Origin: Bog-950 sp044228435
GTDB taxonomy: Bacteria > Bacteroidota > Bacteroidia > Chitinophagales > LD1
NCBI GenBank assembly: GCA_044228435.1
Contig: JBGAUW010000016.1
Location: 62,001 to 126,000 of the forward strand
Direction: 5' to 3'
DNA length: 64,000 bases
Part shown: piece after piece, positions 24,851 to 33,149 of the stretch
How the letters are laid out: each line of letters starts with the position of its first letter
How positions within the stretch are numbered: the stretch's first letter is position 1
The notes under the pieces: model-generated
What the model saw: only the letters and a program-made list of their open reading frames with translations
Databases searched by the model: none
Told to the model about the DNA's origin: nothing
Position numbers and translations under genes: made by a program

Positions 24851-27271
24851 TTAAAATTTAAAATTCCACGTCAAGCTTGGCAGTATAGGAAATAGCGAAG
24901 CCTGCTTGGCTTTAAACTGAATGGTTTTAGTAGTGGTGCCCCCGGTAGTTCCGCTACCGCCGCCTACATCGCCGCCTGCATCGATAAAAATAAAGAAAGG
25001 GTTCATGCGGTTATAGGCGTTGTAAATAGAGAAGCTGATATCGGAAGTAAAGGCAATTTTCCGTTTCTTTTTAGGGATGATGGTATACACAAAGCCTAAA
25101 TCTAACCGGTGGTAGTTGGGCAATTTAAACCAATTGCGTTCGCCGTATATGTAATGCACCTGCCCTTCGTTTAAGAAAAACGAAACCGGTAAGGTAGTGC
25201 GCTGCCCGGTAGCAAATACCCAGGTAGCCGAAATTTTCCAGTGCTTGTTTATTTCATACATCTGCACTATGCTCAAATCGTGGCGGCGATCGTAGCGGGC
25301 CAAAAACGGTTGCCCCCCATTAATCTCGGGGAACTTACGCCAGGTCCATGCCAGGGTGTAGCCAATCCATCCGGTCCATTTACCCTTTGCCTTTTTTACA
25401 AAAAACTCGGCACCGTAGCTCCAGCCTTTACCAAAGGTAAACTGATCTTCTACATCTATAGTAATATTGCCTACCGCACTTTCGCCGTATTCAATCTGGT
25501 TCCACAGGTGCTTGTAATAAACCTCTACCGAGGTTTCAAACATATCATCCTTAAAGTTACGGAAGTAGCCAAGCGCCGCCTGCACACCTATTTGTGGTTT
25601 AACTACAGCGGTGCTGGGTACCCACAAATCAATAGGTAGGGTAGTAGTGCTGCTGCTTACCAAATGCACATACTGGCGGTTTAGGGTAGCGCCCACTTTT
25701 ATACTCGAGGCCTTATCTACCTTAAAGCGCATAGAAAGGCGCGGTTCTACCCCCCAATAAGTTTTAATGTTTTCGCCGGGTTTATAGCTAAGTGTATCTA
25801 CCGCCTGCCCGCCCTGGAACACCGTTTTAGAAAACGGCCCCATAAACGTAAAGGTAGATAAGCGCATACCCACATTCATTTTCAGCCAGGGGGTAAGCTC
25901 CATATCATCCTGGAAGTAAATGGCCGATTCGTGCGCCAGCTTCTTTTCCTGGTTGGTAGTTTTAAAGCTGGTTGTGCCGGCGCTACCGCTGGCGGTGTAA
26001 GGCGTAAACACGTGGAAGTTATACTGCAGGCCAAACTTCATCATGTGGCCCAACAGGGGGGAATAATCAAAGTCCATTTTGGCAGTGGCTTCCTGCACTT
26101 TGCTGTTCAGTTCAAACTTAATGTCTAAAAAGCCAGTGTTGGCCTTAAATCCAAAATCGTTGTAAATAAACATGGTGTTTAAAAACAGCTTGTCGCTAAA
26201 CAAGTGGTTCCAGCGAATGGTGGCCGTACTGTTACCCCACGGAAAGTTGAGTTTAAAAATACCGCCCGGGTCCTGGAACTTAAATACATCGCGCCCGAAA
26301 TAGCCACTTACGTAAAGGCGGTCCTTATCGTTAATCAGGTAATTCATTTTGGCGTTAATATCGTAGAAGTAGTACTCGTTACCCGCAAATTCGCCGTTAC
26401 CTATTTTAGGCAGAATGGGTTTTAGTATTAAATCGATATAGGTGCGCCTGCCTGAAACTATAAACGAGCACTTGTTCTTTTTAATAGGGCCTTCTACTGT
26501 TAAGCGCGACGAGATGATACCCAACCCGCCCGAAACACTCCACTTCTTCATGTTGCCCTCTTTCATCTGCACGTCTACTACCGATGATATACGGCCGCCA
26601 TACTCAGCCGGCATACCACCCTTAATAACCGTAGTATTTTTAACGGCATCTGAATTGAAAACCGAAAAGAAGCCGAACAAGTGGCCGGTATTGTAAACCA
26701 CGGCGTCATCCAGCAGCACCAGGTTTTGGTCGGGGCCACCGCCGCGCACATAAAAGCCCGAGTTACCCTCGCCCGATGCCATAATGCCCGGCAACAGCTG
26801 TATGGTTTTTAAAATGTCTACCTCGCCAAATAAAGCAGGTAGAGCTTTCGATATCTCTACCTTCAATTCCTGCCGGCCCATGTCGGTGCTTTCTACATTG
26901 GCGCCCTTCTTTTCGCCGGTAATTACCACCTCTTGTATCTCGGTAGTGCTGCTGCCCAGTTCCACGTTTAAGCGCACATCTTTATCCATTACCACCCTGC
27001 GCTCTACAGTTTGCAGGCCTACGTAAGTTATGCGTACGGTGTAAGTATCGGCAGGCAGGGTAATGCTGTAAAAGCCATACTCGTTGGTGTTGGTGCCTTT
27101 ACCAAGCTCTACTACAAAAATAGAGGCCGCCAACAGGTTTTCGCCATTGCTAAGGTCTTTAATGTAGCCGCTAAGCGTGTTTTTAGGGGTGCCACCCTGT
27201 GCCACCGCTGCCTGCGAAAAGCCGGAGATGATAAGCAGCAATAAGGCAAAGCGGAGTAGAAACGTTTTCAA
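24851..27271 (-). CDS. TonB-dependent outer-membrane receptor with CarboxypepD_reg domain
   Basis: 806 residues. The signal peptide (LLRFALLLLIISGFSQAAVAQ) is followed by a carboxypeptidase-regulatory-like domain (LSGYIKDLSNGENLLAASIFV...YGFYSITLPADTYTVRITYVG, ~34-110). The plug (VVITGEKK..., LPGIMASGEGNSGFYVRGGGPDQNLVLLDDAVVYN, GGMPAEYGGRISSVVDVQMKEG, ~118-240) precedes a 22-strand barrel ending in an aromatic residue (LPSLTWNFKF). It imports or binds an unknown ligand using TonB energy. The DUF4249 gene follows 52 bp downstream. A 164-bp palindrome lies 48-211 bp upstream of its start and may affect its expression. Confidence 0.92.
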   Translation of the reverse strand: MKTFLLRFALLLLIISGFSQAAVAQGGTPKNTLSGYIKDLSNGENLLAASIFVVELGKGTNTNEYGFYSITLPADTYTVRITYVGLQTVERRVVMDKDVRLNVELGSSTTEIQEVVITGEKKGANVESTDMGRQELKVEISKALPALFGEVDILKTIQLLPGIMASGEGNSGFYVRGGGPDQNLVLLDDAVVYNTGHLFGFFSVFNSDAVKNTTVIKGGMPAEYGGRISSVVDVQMKEGNMKKWSVSGGLGIISSRLTVEGPIKKNKCSFIVSGRRTYIDLILKPILPKIGNGEFAGNEYYFYDINAKMNYLINDKDRLYVSGYFGRDVFKFQDPGGIFKLNFPWGNSTATIRWNHLFSDKLFLNTMFIYNDFGFKANTGFLDIKFELNSKVQEATAKMDFDYSPLLGHMMKFGLQYNFHVFTPYTASGSAGTTSFKTTNQEKKLAHESAIYFQDDMELTPWLKMNVGMRLSTFTFMGPFSKTVFQGGQAVDTLSYKPGENIKTYWGVEPRLSMRFKVDKASSIKVGATLNRQYVHLVSSSTTTLPIDLWVPSTAVVKPQIGVQAALGYFRNFKDDMFETSVEVYYKHLWNQIEYGESAVGNITIDVEDQFTFGKGWSYGAEFFVKKAKGKWTGWIGYTLAWTWRKFPEINGGQPFLARYDRRHDLSIVQMYEINKHWKISATWVFATGQRTTLPVSFFLNEGQVHYIYGERNWFKLPNYHRLDLGFVYTIIPKKKRKIAFTSDISFSIYNAYNRMNPFFIFIDAGGDVGGGSGTTGGTTTKTIQFKAKQASLFPILPSLTWNFKF

Positions 27272-27318
27272 ATCAGTAGCAGGCTATTTTTAAGCGCCGC
27301 AAACGTAATTCATTTAGC

Positions 27319-27482
27319 AGAGACTGTTTGAATTCATTTGATTATTTATTTAAGATTCTTTTCGGCTGCAACGGCGTCAGGTTTTCTTGCCAGAAATATT
27401 CCATTATGGCTGCGAAAACCTTCCTTGTTTCGCTCGAAAATAATTCCTAAACATTTTAATCAACTAAATTCAGACAGTCTCT
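27319..27482. repeat. 164-bp imperfect palindrome (MITE-like)
   Basis: The ends are inverted repeats of 26 bp: AGAGACTGTTTGAATTCATT (27319 onward) against AGAGACTGTCTGAATTTAGT (complement of 27457-27482), 23 of 26 matching. The inner halves also pair in part: ATTCTTTTCG, GGTTTTC and AATATTCC on the left meet ATTATTTTCG, GGTTTTC and CATAATGG on the right. It carries no ORF. The architecture is that of a non-autonomous palindromic element; mobility is inferred. Confidence 0.65.
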
Positions 27483-27502
27483 ATGAATACGTAGTTAAAT
27501 TA

Positions 27503-27535
27503 TAGGGCAGAAAAGTAAAAATACTTACTGCCCTA
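27503..27535 (-). terminator. Terminator hairpin after the DUF4345 gene
   Basis: TAGGGCAG and CTGCCCTA form a perfect 8-bp stem, with a further AAGTA/TACTT pairing inside the loop, 5 bp past the DUF4345 stop. The tail on the minus strand is TAATTTAAC, only moderately T-rich. Confidence 0.6.
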
Positions 27536-27540
27536 TTTAG

Positions 27541-27957
27541 TTAAGCTGCTGGGGTAGTCGCCTTTCGGCTTACCAGCCATAGCAGCACCACGGCTATGGT
27601 AAAAAACAGCGATTCGATAGTGAGCCACTGGGTGCCAAAGGACCCCAAGGCACCCTCGCTAAAAATGGTAATAATGCGCGACAAGGCATACATACCCCAT
27701 ATAAGCGAGAGTAAGGCGAGGCCCTGTATTGGCGACTTTACCATTAAATAAAGCAGGGTAATAACCAAAGCCATACCTACACCACCATATACACCGCGGA
27801 TGGAGCTGAAGGCATCGGTATTGGTAAGTTTTACCTGTACAAGGTCCATAACCGCCTGCGGGCTGGCAAACGCCATTACACTTACCGATAAAAAACTAAA
27901 CGCTGATAGCAGGATAAAGCCCCTGCCGGCTACGGTTGCTACTTTGTTGTTTTGCAT
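27541..27957 (-). CDS. DUF4345 family membrane protein
   Basis: 138 residues from the ATG at 27957; the frame continues 13 codons upstream but the N-terminal hydrophobic segment starts cleanly at this ATG. Four membrane segments are evident (about residues 12-30, 58-75, 80-100, 112-130). SIRGVYGGVGMALVITLLYL and WGMYALSRIITIFSEG match the pattern of DUF4345/DUF4345-like proteins. Function unknown. It lies downstream of a Crp/Fnr-type regulator on the same strand, separated by a 179-bp gap that holds hairpin repeat copy B. Confidence 0.75.
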   Translation of the reverse strand: MQNNKVATVAGRGFILLSAFSFLSVSVMAFASPQAVMDLVQVKLTNTDAFSSIRGVYGGVGMALVITLLYLMVKSPIQGLALLSLIWGMYALSRIITIFSEGALGSFGTQWLTIESLFFTIAVVLLWLVSRKATTPAA

Positions 27958-28075
27958 GTTTTGAAATTTTGTGTTGCAAAGGTGCACGGCACACAAAACC
28001 TAATTGTTGGCAAATACCAAGATTTTTAATTTGCCTTAATAAATCTTCATTAACTATTAGAGGGAATAATTTAAG

Positions 28076-28140
28076 AGTTTAGGTTCTTCTCCTTTAGGAG
28101 AAGATGTCCGCCGCAGGCGAGACTGATGAGGTTGTATTAA
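28076..28140 (-). repeat. Dispersed hairpin repeat, copy B
   Basis: On the minus strand it reads AATACAACCTCATCAGTCTC, then CGCCTGCGGCGGACATCTTC, then CTCCTAAAGGAG and AAGAACCTAAAC. It shares ordered words with copy A at 22820-22909. Its 5' end overlaps the last 4 bases of the Crp/Fnr-like gene, including the stop codon. Confidence 0.6.
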
Positions 28141-28730
28141 ATCTTCACCCTGTTTATTAGCTTGCTAAAGTTGGTAGCATCTATACCCAGGTAATTGGCT
28201 AAATACTTATGCGGAACCAATTGTAATATATGCGGACTGCGGTGTAATAACTTCCTAAACTTTTCTTCGCTACTAAAGCATTGCAATTCTACCAGCCGGT
28301 GCAATATGCCCGAAAGCGATGCTGTAATACTATCGCGCACCATGACTTCAATGGCGGGGTTGGTTTGCAAAAGTTTTTGGAGGGCAGCATGTGGCACTCT
28401 TAAAAAAACAGAAGGGGTTAAGGCCTCGTAATAAAAAACGGAGGGCTTTTGCAGCATGTAAGAATCTAACACGCCGCCAAACGATGGGCTATAGGTAAAC
28501 AGAATGGTGGCTTCGCGCTCCTGCTCATCAAAGTAATAAATGCGCTGCACGCCATCTACTACAAAGTACAGGTATTTCTCGGTGTCGCCCGCACGGGTAA
28601 GTACCTCTTTGCGCTTAACCGTATAGGGCTGCCAAATAGCTGCGAACTGCTCCCTGTCGTCACCGGTAAGGCCCATTGCTGTAAGCGCTTCATTTAGTTT
28701 ATCGAAAGCTTGCTGGTGTTCAGTTTTCAT
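28137..28730 (-). CDS. Crp/Fnr family transcriptional regulator
   Basis: 197 residues with an N-terminal cyclic-nucleotide-binding-like beta roll (KRKEVLTRAGDTEKYLYFVVDGVQRIYY, ~35-62, and EATILFTYSPSFGGVLDSYML). A long dimerisation helix follows (IEVMVRDSITASLSGILHRLVELQCFSSEEKFRKLL). The C-terminal helix-turn-helix is short (LVPHKYLANYLGIDATNFSKLINR), the pattern of the many Bacteroidota Crp-like regulators without an obvious cAMP pocket. Ligand and targets are unknown. The stop codon lies inside hairpin repeat copy B. It may regulate the downstream DUF4345 gene (inference from position). Confidence 0.87.
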   Translation of the reverse strand: MKTEHQQAFDKLNEALTAMGLTGDDREQFAAIWQPYTVKRKEVLTRAGDTEKYLYFVVDGVQRIYYFDEQEREATILFTYSPSFGGVLDSYMLQKPSVFYYEALTPSVFLRVPHAALQKLLQTNPAIEVMVRDSITASLSGILHRLVELQCFSSEEKFRKLLHRSPHILQLVPHKYLANYLGIDATNFSKLINRVKI

Positions 28731-28763
28731 TGGTGTTGTAAAAATACATGTCTAAACAAATGG

Positions 28764-29777
28764 CTACTCAAACTTATAATCCTTCATTACCCGTATGCCT
28801 AACAGCCCATCGGCAAAGGTGTAAGTAATAGTTTGCATGCCCTGCATCTCTTCATAATTTAAAAAGGTGCGTACACCCGGGTAAGCATTGTATGTGTTGT
28901 TAGGCAAATTTATCATAGTGGTGTTTTCTTCGCCTCTTCTGCCGGGCCGGGTTTGCGGGTTAAACTCATATTTTTCTGTAACCGGGTTGTTGCTTATTAC
29001 AAAGTTTACAACCAATAAAATACTAAAAAGTAGTGGTGTTAGGCATAAGGGCATTACGTAAGTCTTAAATCTGTCTTCAGAATTTTGAAGGGTCTTCCAT
29101 AAGCCATACCCAATCAACATTAGCAGTAAATAAGCTTTCCACAGCAGTGCAAACGGAATTAAAGTTTGTAATCCGATTTTGAAAAAAACAAAAAGGTTAA
29201 ACACGCCTATTATTGCTACTGCTATTTTACCGGGGTTTACTACCACTTGCAGAGCCTTGCCCAGCGCACCTACACCTATCGGCCCGTTGGCAATGGCTAA
29301 ATAATACAATACCGGGCCAAATAAAGCTGCAAACACTAAACTGATTAATACCCCTATTGGGCCCAACACAAACACAAAAAAGCTAAAAAGGCCTGCTAAA
29401 CAAAAAGCCACAAACACCAGGTAAAAATGCCTGGCCACTACCTCCAGCGCTTCACTTTGTTTATAGTAATCGCTTTGCACAAAGTCATCGTACTGCATGT
29501 TAGCATAGCTTTGCGCCCGTTGCCTGGTTTCGGTGTTGGTTGTTTCGCTGTATTGGTAGGTGGTTTCGTAGACAGCGTAACTGACTTTCGCGTTCGGGTT
29601 AGCCGATAGATACTCATACGCCTCGGTTAGTAAAATAAAATCGGTATGTGCAGTATGGCTTTTATTTCTATCGGGGTGCAACTGCTTGGCGCGGGTACGA
29701 TAGGCCAGTTTAATTTGCGCTAAAGTGCTGCCTTCGGTTATTTGTAAAATGCGGTAATAATCTGCTACGGTGGCCAT
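28764..29777 (-). CDS. Membrane-anchored J-domain protein
   Basis: 337 residues from the ATG at 29777 (18 codons of open frame precede it). The first ~65 are a J domain: DYYRILQITEGSTLAQIKLAYRTRAKQLHPDRNKS, with the HPD motif that stimulates Hsp70 ATPase. After a Tyr/Glu/Thr-rich linker come about five to six membrane segments (~residues 115-260). A short extracytoplasmic domain follows (KYEFNPQTRPGRRGEENTTMINLPNNTYNAYPGVRTFLN...). J proteins with C-terminal membrane regions recruit DnaK to the membrane; the client here is unknown. No chaperone gene is nearby. Confidence 0.83.
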   Translation of the reverse strand: MATVADYYRILQITEGSTLAQIKLAYRTRAKQLHPDRNKSHTAHTDFILLTEAYEYLSANPNAKVSYAVYETTYQYSETTNTETRQRAQSYANMQYDDFVQSDYYKQSEALEVVARHFYLVFVAFCLAGLFSFFVFVLGPIGVLISLVFAALFGPVLYYLAIANGPIGVGALGKALQVVVNPGKIAVAIIGVFNLFVFFKIGLQTLIPFALLWKAYLLLMLIGYGLWKTLQNSEDRFKTYVMPLCLTPLLFSILLVVNFVISNNPVTEKYEFNPQTRPGRRGEENTTMINLPNNTYNAYPGVRTFLNYEEMQGMQTITYTFADGLLGIRVMKDYKFE

Positions 29778-29933
29778 TAGGTTGTTATGGTAAAAAGCAT
29801 ACAATATAAGCAACAAATTTGTTTGTTGCACCGGTACACCTCAGGCAGGCTTAAAGTGGCTACAATTAAAATAAGGCTTTAAAATTTTTGCAAGCCGCAA
29901 AAACCCTTACTTTTATATTACACACTACACATA

Positions 29934-30440
29934 ATGAAAATACATTTACTGTTAATTGCCTTACTATGTGGCCTTTCTGCGGGTAACCTGCAAGCGCAAA
30001 CGGAAAGCACTTACCCCGGTACAAATGCTGCCACCTTCGATTTTTGGATAGGCAAGTGGCTGGCCAGCTGGGGCGACAATAACCACGGATCCAGCCAGAT
30101 TGCCAAAGAGATGGGCGAAAAAATAATACAGGAGAATTTTAGCGATTTAGGCAGCGGCTATTTTGAAAAAAGCTGGACCGTTTATAACAGCAGCAAGAAC
30201 CTGTGGCAGCAAACCCGTGTAGATAGTAAGGGTACTTATCTGGCATTTACCGGCGGTGCGGTAGGTAACGACCGGGTGTTAGAGTTAAAGCAAACCACCA
30301 AAGCGGGCAAAAAAGAATTTGTGCAAATGGTGTTCAGCAATATACAAGCCGACTCTTTTGACTGGGAATTAAAAAAATCAACCGACGAAGGCAAAACCTG
30401 GCAGAGTGAATGGAAGATCAGGTATAACCGCGAACTATAA
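29934..30440 (+). CDS. Exported DUF1579-like protein
   Basis: 168 residues with a signal peptide (HLLLIALLCGLSAGNLQAQ). The motif FDFWIGKWLASW near residue 36 is characteristic of DUF1579 and related lipocalin-like small proteins. It is followed by EKIIQENFSDLGSGYFEKSWTVY and WEWKIRYNR-like beta strands (residues ~65-168). Function unknown; a beta-barrel ligand-binding role is possible. Its last 6 bp overlap the 3' end of the converging membrane-protein gene. Confidence 0.7.
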   Translation: MKIHLLLIALLCGLSAGNLQAQTESTYPGTNAATFDFWIGKWLASWGDNNHGSSQIAKEMGEKIIQENFSDLGSGYFEKSWTVYNSSKNLWQQTRVDSKGTYLAFTGGAVGNDRVLELKQTTKAGKKEFVQMVFSNIQADSFDWELKKSTDEGKTWQSEWKIRYNREL

Positions 30441-31733
30441 TTTGCGGTTAGTAATTTTTATCAGGCTTGCCTTTAACCTTTCCAAATCTATACACAGTAA
30501 TGCCGCCAGCATTAAAAACGGCGCGGCTATAACCCTGTAATGCACTATGGCACCCATTATAGGCACAGTAATGCCAATGGCTAAATAGTTGAGCAAAGCA
30601 AAAAGCAGAAAGCCCCAAAACAGCAATTGCCTTTCGCCCTGCGGAAACTTTAAATAGCGCAGCGGCAGCAAAAGCAGCAGCAAAAAGAAAAGATTTTCGA
30701 GCCCGAATATTTTTTGAAACGCTTTACCCGGCTCCCATATAAAAGGCCGCAGTATAGCATTTACAAAAGAGGATGGCAATAAGCGCAATAGGTTTATGCC
30801 GGTGGGTTCGGTAAGTGTAGTGTTAAATGCGCTGCCCGCATTTTCGCGTATGGCCAGTTCGATAAACTCGTTGCGCTTGCCTATTAAAACATTGGCTAAA
30901 GGTTCGGCAGCCAACAGGTAAATTAAACCTAGCAATGCTGCTACCGCTGTAAGCCGAAAAACAGATGTATTGGAACGTTTACGGAAACACAGAAAAACCG
31001 TAAAGCACAGCAAGGCTATAGCTGCCACCTGCAGTTTTACCAGCGCCAGTAATAATAGACCGATGGTTCCTGTTAAAGCACGTTTTAAGGTTTTTTCTTC
31101 AGCTGTTAGTAGTGCATGAATATAAAGCGATACACCGGTAAAAAGCAGAGCTTCTTTTAAAAGCCCGGAGCCCCAGAATAATGTGGCCGGCAATAAAAAC
31201 AAAGGCACATAAAGCACTTGCTGAAAGGAAGCAAAGTAGGGTTGCAAAGCTTTGTATAAACGGGTAAGCGCTGCAAACGAAATAAAGTTGAAGAATAAAG
31301 TATTGATGAAAATGTTGCTGCACGAAAAGTAATTGAGCAGCACATTAAAGCGGATAATAAAAGTGTTGTTGGTTACCAGGTCGTGGCCGGGGTGACTAAA
31401 GTATTGGGTAGGTAATAGGTATTTAAAAGTTTCGGGGTCGTTAATGCCGTAGCCCGTCATAATTTTTAACCAGTGCACAGGCTGGCTTAAAAGGAGGGGA
31501 GAGATAATGCGGCTATCGTTAAAGTAGCGGTAAATATCGGCCTTAGCCTGGTCGGTATAATAATAGGTATAAACAAGAGTAAGCGAAATGCCCGCCGCCA
31601 CTATAAGTAAAAAGAAAAACAGCAGGTGCGGGCGCCTGGTGTTTTCAATGCCGAAAAAACGATGGCGCATAACCACCGCTACAAACAGCGCAAGGTAAGC
31701 AGTATAAAGTATTGGGTAAACTATAGCGGGCAT
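30435..31733 (-). CDS. Polytopic membrane protein, possible polysaccharide polymerase
   Basis: 432 residues with about 10-11 predicted membrane segments and a large extracytoplasmic loop after the second (residues ~70-130: YYYTDQAKADIYRYFNDSRIIS, including DIYRYFNDS). That layout, with LPATLFWGSGLLKEALLF mid-protein, is reminiscent of O-antigen or EpsG-like polymerases and of some polytopic glycosyltransferases. No catalytic signature is certain. The divergent neighbour is a Wzx-like flippase, which fits a surface-polysaccharide role. The assignment is by topology and context only. Confidence 0.55.
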   Translation of the reverse strand: MPAIVYPILYTAYLALFVAVVMRHRFFGIENTRRPHLLFFFLLIVAAGISLTLVYTYYYTDQAKADIYRYFNDSRIISPLLLSQPVHWLKIMTGYGINDPETFKYLLPTQYFSHPGHDLVTNNTFIIRFNVLLNYFSCSNIFINTLFFNFISFAALTRLYKALQPYFASFQQVLYVPLFLLPATLFWGSGLLKEALLFTGVSLYIHALLTAEEKTLKRALTGTIGLLLLALVKLQVAAIALLCFTVFLCFRKRSNTSVFRLTAVAALLGLIYLLAAEPLANVLIGKRNEFIELAIRENAGSAFNTTLTEPTGINLLRLLPSSFVNAILRPFIWEPGKAFQKIFGLENLFFLLLLLLPLRYLKFPQGERQLLFWGFLLFALLNYLAIGITVPIMGAIVHYRVIAAPFLMLAALLCIDLERLKASLIKITNRKL

Positions 31734-31882
31734 TGCTGCCGAAAATCAGAAAATCTTTGAAAGGTTTTTAATTTCATGGGCACATAATTTATTTTAATAG
31801 GAACAAACGGGCTTCAACTAGATTTTGTAATGCCCTTTTTAGCAGTAGTATTGATTTGAATTTGTAGTAAAAAATAAATGGT

Positions 31883-33103
31883 TTGCAGAAGCAAATAATT
31901 AGTACTGTTTTTTCAAAAGGGGCCTCTACGGCGCTAAATTTTTTAATTGCGTTGCTTATAGCCAGGCACTCGGGCCCTGCAGTTAAGGGCGATGTAACCT
32001 TGCTTGTAACTACGTTATCCTTCTTTATTTTTTTTAGCAACATAATGGGCGGGCAGGCACTTGTTTACCTTATACCCCGCAATAAAATTGAGCTGCTGGC
32101 AGTGCCTGCTTATGCCTGGAGCGTAGTTACCGCCCTGTTGGGTTTTGTGTTGTTGCGTTACACTAATATCATTCAGGCCAACCATGTAACCTCTTTGGCG
32201 GTGCTTAGTGTGCTTTCGGCGTTTATAAATATTCACCAGACTATTTTACTGGCCAAGCAGAAAATAAATAATGCCAACCTGGTAGTGCTGCTATCGTTGC
32301 TATTAAAGGTTACCGGCGTATTGTTTTGCTTTTACTTTTTAAATATACGCGATGCCTATGCCTACATATATGCGGCTTTATTTGCCTACAGCGTTACTGC
32401 TGTTACCAGCTTTTTTCTGGTAAAGCACTGGGTGCATTTTACGGCTTTCAGGCAGCATTTTTCATGGGCAGAATTACAGCAATCTTTTCGGTACGGAGTG
32501 TTGTACCAATTGGTCGAAATTTTGCAACTGCTTAACCTGCGCTATTACTTTTATCAGTTAGGCTTGCAGCAGGGCATTCAGTATCTGGGTATTTATTCTA
32601 TTGGCATCTCTATACTCGAAGCCGTTTGGATAATTCCGCGCAGCATAGCTACGGTGCATTACACGGCTACGTCTAACTCTAAAGAGGTAGCTAATGAAGC
32701 CACCCGTACCGCCGGTTTAATTAAGTGGAGCGTTTTGCTTTCGGCAGCAGCGCTGCTGGTTATTTACCTGGTGCCTTCGCAGGTATTTGTGTTTGTGTTT
32801 GGCCCCGGCTTTGCCGATGTAAAGCACAGTATGCGCTTTCTGTTTCCGGGCGTTTTAATTTATGGCGTGCTGCTGGTTATTAGCAGCTTTTATTTTGGTA
32901 TAGGCCAATACAAACCGCTTTTGCTGGCCAATGCGGTGGGTGTAGTTACCTTAATAGGGTTTAGTTTTATATTAATACCTCAGTATGTTATGAGCGGCGC
33001 TGGTTTGGCGGCCAGTGTTTCATTTGCTGCTGCAACCCTTACATTGTTTGCGTGGTTTATGGCAGAACAAAAAGTGCCGGTGGGGGCCCTGTTTAAAAGG
33101 TAA
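31883..33103 (+). CDS. Oligosaccharide flippase-like membrane protein (Wzx/MATE fold)
   Basis: 406 residues with about 12 membrane segments. The N-terminus QIISTVFSKGASTALNFLIALLIARHSGP is typical of polysaccharide biosynthesis exporters (PF01943/MviN-like). VYLIPRNKIE follows; the protein would flip lipid-linked saccharide units across the inner membrane. The start is TTG at 31883; an in-frame stop at 31868 leaves no ATG upstream, and an ATG at 31878 is out of frame. It is divergent from the polymerase-like gene, with 149 bp between them. No glycosyltransferase cluster is present, so the pathway is incomplete in this window. Confidence 0.77.
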   Translation: MQKQIISTVFSKGASTALNFLIALLIARHSGPAVKGDVTLLVTTLSFFIFFSNIMGGQALVYLIPRNKIELLAVPAYAWSVVTALLGFVLLRYTNIIQANHVTSLAVLSVLSAFINIHQTILLAKQKINNANLVVLLSLLLKVTGVLFCFYFLNIRDAYAYIYAALFAYSVTAVTSFFLVKHWVHFTAFRQHFSWAELQQSFRYGVLYQLVEILQLLNLRYYFYQLGLQQGIQYLGIYSIGISILEAVWIIPRSIATVHYTATSNSKEVANEATRTAGLIKWSVLLSAAALLVIYLVPSQVFVFVFGPGFADVKHSMRFLFPGVLIYGVLLVISSFYFGIGQYKPLLLANAVGVVTLIGFSFILIPQYVMSGAGLAASVSFAAATLTLFAWFMAEQKVPVGALFKR

Positions 33104-33149
33104 GTGGCTTTTAAAAAAGATTTGTTTGTTTTGATAGTACTAAAACTTT

